Shown in pieces: positions 5,834 through 8,313 of a stretch of 8,313 bases of DNA. The notes under the pieces are model-generated. The model was not told the origin of the DNA. It worked only from the letters and a program-made list of their open reading frames with translations, and made no database searches. Position 1 is the first letter of the stretch. Each line of letters opens with the position of its first letter. The translations under genes were made by a program, and so were the position numbers. The DNA is taken from contig JAUWPC010000143.1 of NCBI GenBank assembly GCA_030611815.1, positions 1-8,313 on the forward strand, read 5' to 3'. This DNA is from Desulfobacteraceae bacterium. Its GTDB lineage: Bacteria > Desulfobacterota > DSM-4660 > Desulfatiglandales > Desulfatiglandaceae.

Positions 5834-5873
5834 AACCTTGAACCAAACATTTTAACATAGAACTCTGATAAAC

Positions 5874-6764
5874 GTGAGGACTGCTGTTTTGCGTTATGAA
5901 GGCCCGATATACCGGCCACCGAGTGAGGCAGACAGTCTGCTGATTCAAGCAACTGTCGGATGCCCGCACAACAAATGCTCATTCTGTATGGTCTATAAGA
6001 AAGGTCCTGCTTACAGGGTGAGACCGGTCCAAGAGATCTGTGAGGATATTACTGAGGCACGGAAGATATATGGCGGCCGGGTACGAACCCTGTTCTTTCC
6101 GGCAGGGAACACTATCGCTATGCCTGCGAAAGATCTATCTTATATCTGCCTCTTTGCCACGGAGAAGTTTCCATCGCTTAAAAGAATCACCGTCTATGGA
6201 TCTTCGCAATACATTGCCAGGAAGGGAGCGCAGGAGTTGAAATCGCTTAAAATGGGAGGCCTAAACAGAATTCATGTGGGCCTTGAAAGCGGGGATGACG
6301 AGATACTGAGAAGGGTCAAAAAGGGAACAACCGCCTCAGAACATGTGGAGGCAGGTCGATTTGTGAAGGAAGCAGGGATAGAACTCAGTGAATATGTAGT
6401 TCTTGGCCTGGGAGGACTTGAGCGGACAAGGGAGCACGCCGCGGCCACGGCCGAAGTCCTGAACGCCATCGAGCCTGACTTTGTAAGGCTCCGAACCCTG
6501 GTCCCGAAAGTTAATACACTCCTGTTGCATCAGATCAAAAAGGGTCTGTTCCAACCTCTTTCTCCTCACGAGGTACTCATGGAGACCAGAGAACTCCTAA
6601 AGAATCTCGAATGTCGCACCCATTTAACCAGTGACCATTACACCAACTATATTAATCTTACAGGCCGCCTTCCGGAAGATAAGGAAAAACTGTTAAGAGA
6701 GATAGAACAGGCCTTGATGACAGACGAAACCCAATTCAGACCCTTTTTCATAGGCACGCAGTAA
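5874..6764 (+). CDS. Radical SAM protein with CX4CX2C cluster motif, substrate unknown
   Basis: This 296-residue protein starts RYEGPIYRPPSEADSLLIQ (7-25) and has the cluster motif GC30-PHNK-C35-SF-C38-MVYKK. The spacing is CX4CX2C, not the common CX3CX2C, as in a widespread bacterial family of short radical SAM proteins with GCxHNxCxFC. Further family marks are LNRIHVGLESGDDEILRRV (130-148), the SAM-contacting strand region, VVLGLGG (175-181), and the C-terminal SDHYTNYINLTGRLPEDK (253-270). There is no B12-binding, SPASM or TRAM domain. The protein is expected to bind [4Fe-4S] and SAM; its substrate is unknown. The start is a GTG at 5874 with no clear Shine-Dalgarno. An in-frame TAA at 5853 and the absence of ATG/GTG/TTG in between leave no longer start. 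The C-terminus appears complete. Confidence 0.87.
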   Translation: MRTAVLRYEGPIYRPPSEADSLLIQATVGCPHNKCSFCMVYKKGPAYRVRPVQEICEDITEARKIYGGRVRTLFFPAGNTIAMPAKDLSYICLFATEKFPSLKRITVYGSSQYIARKGAQELKSLKMGGLNRIHVGLESGDDEILRRVKKGTTASEHVEAGRFVKEAGIELSEYVVLGLGGLERTREHAAATAEVLNAIEPDFVRLRTLVPKVNTLLLHQIKKGLFQPLSPHEVLMETRELLKNLECRTHLTSDHYTNYINLTGRLPEDKEKLLREIEQALMTDETQFRPFFIGTQ

Positions 6765-6782
6765 ATAAAAAATCTTGTTTAC

Positions 6783-6822
6783 CCAGCCACAGATATTGCC
6801 ATATGGCACAATAGATGGCTGG
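6783..6822. promoter_or_regulatory. 40-bp concentric interrupted palindrome upstream of the GDT1-like gene
   Basis: Outer arms CCAGCCA (6783-6789) and TGGCTGG (6816-6822) and the inner perfect 12-bp palindrome TGCCATATGGCA (6797-6808) share exactly the same centre (6802.5), with mostly unpaired 7-bp spacers between. It lies 19 bp after the radical SAM stop and 62 bp before the GDT1-like start. It could be an operator for a dimeric or tetrameric regulator or an RNA hairpin. It lacks a following U-tract, so an intrinsic terminator is unlikely. Confidence 0.5.
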
Positions 6823-6884
6823 ACTCAACCACTTAACGAAGTCTGGATATCAGGGTTTATACATATTAATTTTGGAGGGTAAGA

Positions 6885-7163
6885 ATGGATTTAAAGGTTA
6901 TGTTTACAACGTTTGGAATGATATTCTTAGCGGAATTGGGTGACAAGACGCAACTGGCAACCTTTGCCTTTGCCGCTGAAAACAAAGCGCGATTAGCTGT
7001 ATTCCTCGGATCTGCAGGCGCTCTCATATTGACATCTTTATTAGCTGTTCTCTTTGGCTCCGCCCTGGCTAAACTGGTCCCTCCAAACTATATTAAAATG
7101 GGTGCAGGTGCGCTATTTGTCATTCTGGGATTATGGATGTTATTATTCCCGGGAGGCAAATAG
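6885..7163 (+). CDS. Half-size GDT1/TMEM165 (UPF0016) family membrane protein
   Basis: This 92-residue protein has three hydrophobic segments (about 5-16, 38-63, 71-88) and one copy of the family's E-x-G-D-K-T/S motif (E17, G19, D20, K21, T22 in AELGDKTQLATFAFA). Full-length members have two such repeats that face each other to form the cation path for Mn2+ or Ca2+. A single repeat must therefore pair with itself or with a second small subunit; no second copy is visible nearby. The frame ends cleanly with GGK and TAG, so it looks like a genuine one-repeat member, a form known in bacteria, rather than a truncation. GGAGGG (near 6874-6879) gives a good ribosome binding site. The 40-bp palindrome upstream may control it. 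It converges on the lipoprotein gene with 25 bp between stops. Confidence 0.85.
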   Translation: MDLKVMFTTFGMIFLAELGDKTQLATFAFAAENKARLAVFLGSAGALILTSLLAVLFGSALAKLVPPNYIKMGAGALFVILGLWMLLFPGGK

Positions 7164-7188
7164 CGGTTATCATTCAATCGTCCGCCAA

Positions 7189-7818
7189 TTAACCACCGCC
7201 CTGCTTAAAGAGCCTGGACAGATCCAACGCATTTACCATATCGGTGAAGATTTCTCCCATGAGGGTATCTGCGCTGTCGCGTCCAAACAAATGGTAACGT
7301 TCGGCCCGCCCGTTAATAATCTGGCTTGCAAGGGTTGCCTTCCCTTTTATCAGCTTAGCCTCGTAGCTCATTTTGGCCACCCACTCCCGCCCCTCGAGAT
7401 CAAGGGAAAATTCCTTTAGGACGATCATTAATTCGAGTTTGCCTAACGTTTTTTCGGGGAGCACCTCCACTCCTAAGTTTGCCAGTTTTCTTTTGAATGC
7501 CTCCCTCATCAGATCAGGGACGTTAAATATCCCCACCTTGAATTCCTTCTCATTATAACCAGCGACGCTGAACGAGATGTTGCCTGAAAACCCCTTGAAT
7601 TCCTCTGTTGCCCCTTTGCCCAGGACCGTCTTTGATGCCCGCTCATCATCAACCGTCAATGCCACCAACCGCCCTTTCAGTTGTTTTGAAGGGGGCGGAA
7701 GCTTATAAAGAACCTGTAATTCAGGGATGGAAGCGCATGAAACCATGAGCAGTGAAACAAACAGAGTTAAGAAGCCACGAAATAAGCCGCTCGCTAACGC
7801 TTTATTTATCTCTTTCAT
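7189..7818 (-). CDS. YajG-like lipoprotein
   Basis: This 209-residue protein starts with a basic N-terminus, a hydrophobic stretch (11-26) and a lipobox-like LMVSC with the candidate lipidated Cys28. The residue at +2 is Ala, which favours outer-membrane sorting, and Met at -3 is somewhat unusual. The mature part begins with a proline-containing linker (PELQVLYKLPPPSKQ) followed by LKGRLVALTVDDERASKTVLG (47-67). That stretch resembles the start of the YajG family: a beta strand with VxDxRxxxxVLG. Then come a hydrophilic alpha/beta domain and a C-terminal helix (MGEIFTDMVNALDLSRLF). The role of YajG-type proteins is not established; envelope localization is the firm inference. AGGAGG lies 9 nt before the ATG, and a candidate promoter is at 7892-7920. 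The downstream NifU-type gene of the window edge lies upstream of it on the same strand, 122 bp away, probably as a separate unit. Confidence 0.78.
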   Translation of the reverse strand: MKEINKALASGLFRGFLTLFVSLLMVSCASIPELQVLYKLPPPSKQLKGRLVALTVDDERASKTVLGKGATEEFKGFSGNISFSVAGYNEKEFKVGIFNVPDLMREAFKRKLANLGVEVLPEKTLGKLELMIVLKEFSLDLEGREWVAKMSYEAKLIKGKATLASQIINGRAERYHLFGRDSADTLMGEIFTDMVNALDLSRLFKQGGG

Positions 7819-7891
7819 TGGCCTATCCTCCTTGAGTAAGAGTTGAAGAATTCAGAGATCTGATTCGACATTCCTTAAGATATCAGAAAAA

Positions 7892-7920
7892 AGCATAAAT
7901 GATAAGACACAAAACTTCAA
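7892..7920 (-). promoter_or_regulatory. Candidate promoter for the lipoprotein gene
   Basis: On the minus strand TTGAAG (7915-7920) and TATGCT (7892-7897) are separated by 17 bp, which would give a leader of about 65 nt before the lipoprotein start. Each hexamer matches four of six consensus bases. A 6-bp inverted repeat, TCTGAT (7859-7864) and ATCAGA (7882-7887), straddles the expected start site. Confidence 0.4.
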
Positions 7921-7940
7921 GATAGATCTCTCTTCTGGAA

Positions 7941-8313
7941 TCAGGTCGTTTGCGGATCTGCTTTTCCCTTCTTCGACTTCCGCATAAAGTCATCCAAAGC
8001 CGCCTGCAGAGTCTCGGCAGCCAAACGCGCGCAATGCAGGTGATCTTCCGGGAGCCCGCCCACTGATTTTTGAATAAGATCTGCATCGATTTCCAAGACC
8101 TCGTCGGGAGTTCTCCCCTTGGCAAGATCTGCGGCAGAACAGACGCAGTTGAGGCTGTAGGCGCATCCATCGGTCCAATGGGCGCTCTCTGCAACTCTAT
8201 CCTCCTTGAACTTCAGGCATATTTCCATGGTATCCCTGCAAGCCCCTGTAATACGCGCCTTCCCGTCGGGGTGTTCTACATGGGGAGCAAGCCAGTAATG
8301 AATGCCTATCCAC
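7941..8313 (-). CDS. NifU/IscU-type Fe-S cluster assembly scaffold protein, N-terminus cut by window edge
   Basis: The frame stays open to the right edge, giving 123 visible residues that begin WIGIHYWLAPHVEHPDGKAR. The methionine at 8228 is internal: it is the M of the family signature GPCGDTMEI, here GACRDTMEI. The three cluster-binding cysteines of IscU-type scaffolds are present: C25 (GACRDT), C50 (TDGCAYS) and C94 (LHCARLA), counted in the visible part. The family Asp two residues after the first Cys (D27) and the GGLP motif (visible 85-88) are present too. The usual Pro and Gly of GPCGD are replaced by Ala and Arg, and there are extra cysteines at 32, 56 and 58. It should assemble [2Fe-2S]/[4Fe-4S] clusters in the cytosol. 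The C-terminal NifU thioredoxin-like domain is absent, as the protein ends in a lysine-rich tail. Confidence 0.88.
   Translation of the reverse strand, partial: WIGIHYWLAPHVEHPDGKARITGACRDTMEICLKFKEDRVAESAHWTDGCAYSLNCVCSAADLAKGRTPDEVLEIDADLIQKSVGGLPEDHLHCARLAAETLQAALDDFMRKSKKGKADPQTT

Larger units (their letters stand above)
5181..5873. other. 693-bp divergent region between the CBS gene and the radical SAM gene
   Basis: No credible gene was found; an 82-codon plus-strand frame (5143-5391) has no ribosome binding site and no family resemblance. From left to right there are the CBS-gene ribosome binding site (near 5184-5189), overlapping short inverted repeats (5227-5248), an exact 11-bp tandem duplication (5391-5412), an AT-rich stretch, a candidate plus-strand promoter (5548-5576) and a cluster of inverted repeat elements (5631-5842) reaching to 32 bp before the radical SAM start. 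Confidence 0.65.

Overview
The window looks like a chromosomal segment of an anaerobic, Gram-negative bacterium of the deltaproteobacterial (Desulfobacterota) type. The evidence is indirect: a YajG-like lipoprotein, mixed GC content, a NifU/IscU scaffold, two radical SAM proteins, and several intergenic repeat elements of a style I associate with sulfate-reducer genomes (TGAGACCTTTGCAAAA inverted ends; GACTTTTTACGAG-type ends; GGAGNNNT and CTGGATG simple repeats). No phage, CRISPR, rRNA or tRNA is visible, and no complete insertion sequence.

Layout, left to right. (1) Minus strand: the N-terminus of a PflA-like radical SAM protein runs off the left edge. Upstream of it is a Bax-inhibitor-1 family membrane protein, and a rho-independent terminator separates the two. 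The putative BI-1 promoter lies about 230 bp upstream of its start, with a 161-bp MITE-like element between promoter and ribosome binding site. (2) Plus strand: a two-domain protein of the 6-phosphofructo-2-kinase/fructose-2,6-bisphosphatase type, with both active sites apparently intact. (3) Minus strand: a translationally coupled pair, a small cytosolic protein with a phospholipase A2-like CxxHD motif followed by a SpmA-SpmB fused membrane protein. (4) Minus strand: a tandem CBS-domain protein. (5) A 690-bp gene-poor stretch carrying an 11-bp tandem duplication, a candidate promoter and a cluster of inverted repeat elements. It leads into a plus-strand radical SAM protein with a CX4CX2C cluster motif, and then a half-size GDT1/UPF0016 cation transporter preceded by a 40-bp concentric palindrome. 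(6) Minus strand: a YajG-like lipoprotein and, cut by the right edge, a NifU/IscU-type Fe-S scaffold.

Most genes look like independent housekeeping or accessory units rather than one pathway. The PLA2-like/SpmAB pair (ATGA overlap) is the only clear functional coupling. It is the best candidate for an undescribed small system, and the eukaryote-like PFK-2/FBPase-2 is the most unusual single gene. Promoters, repeats and operators are called by eye; no database search was possible.
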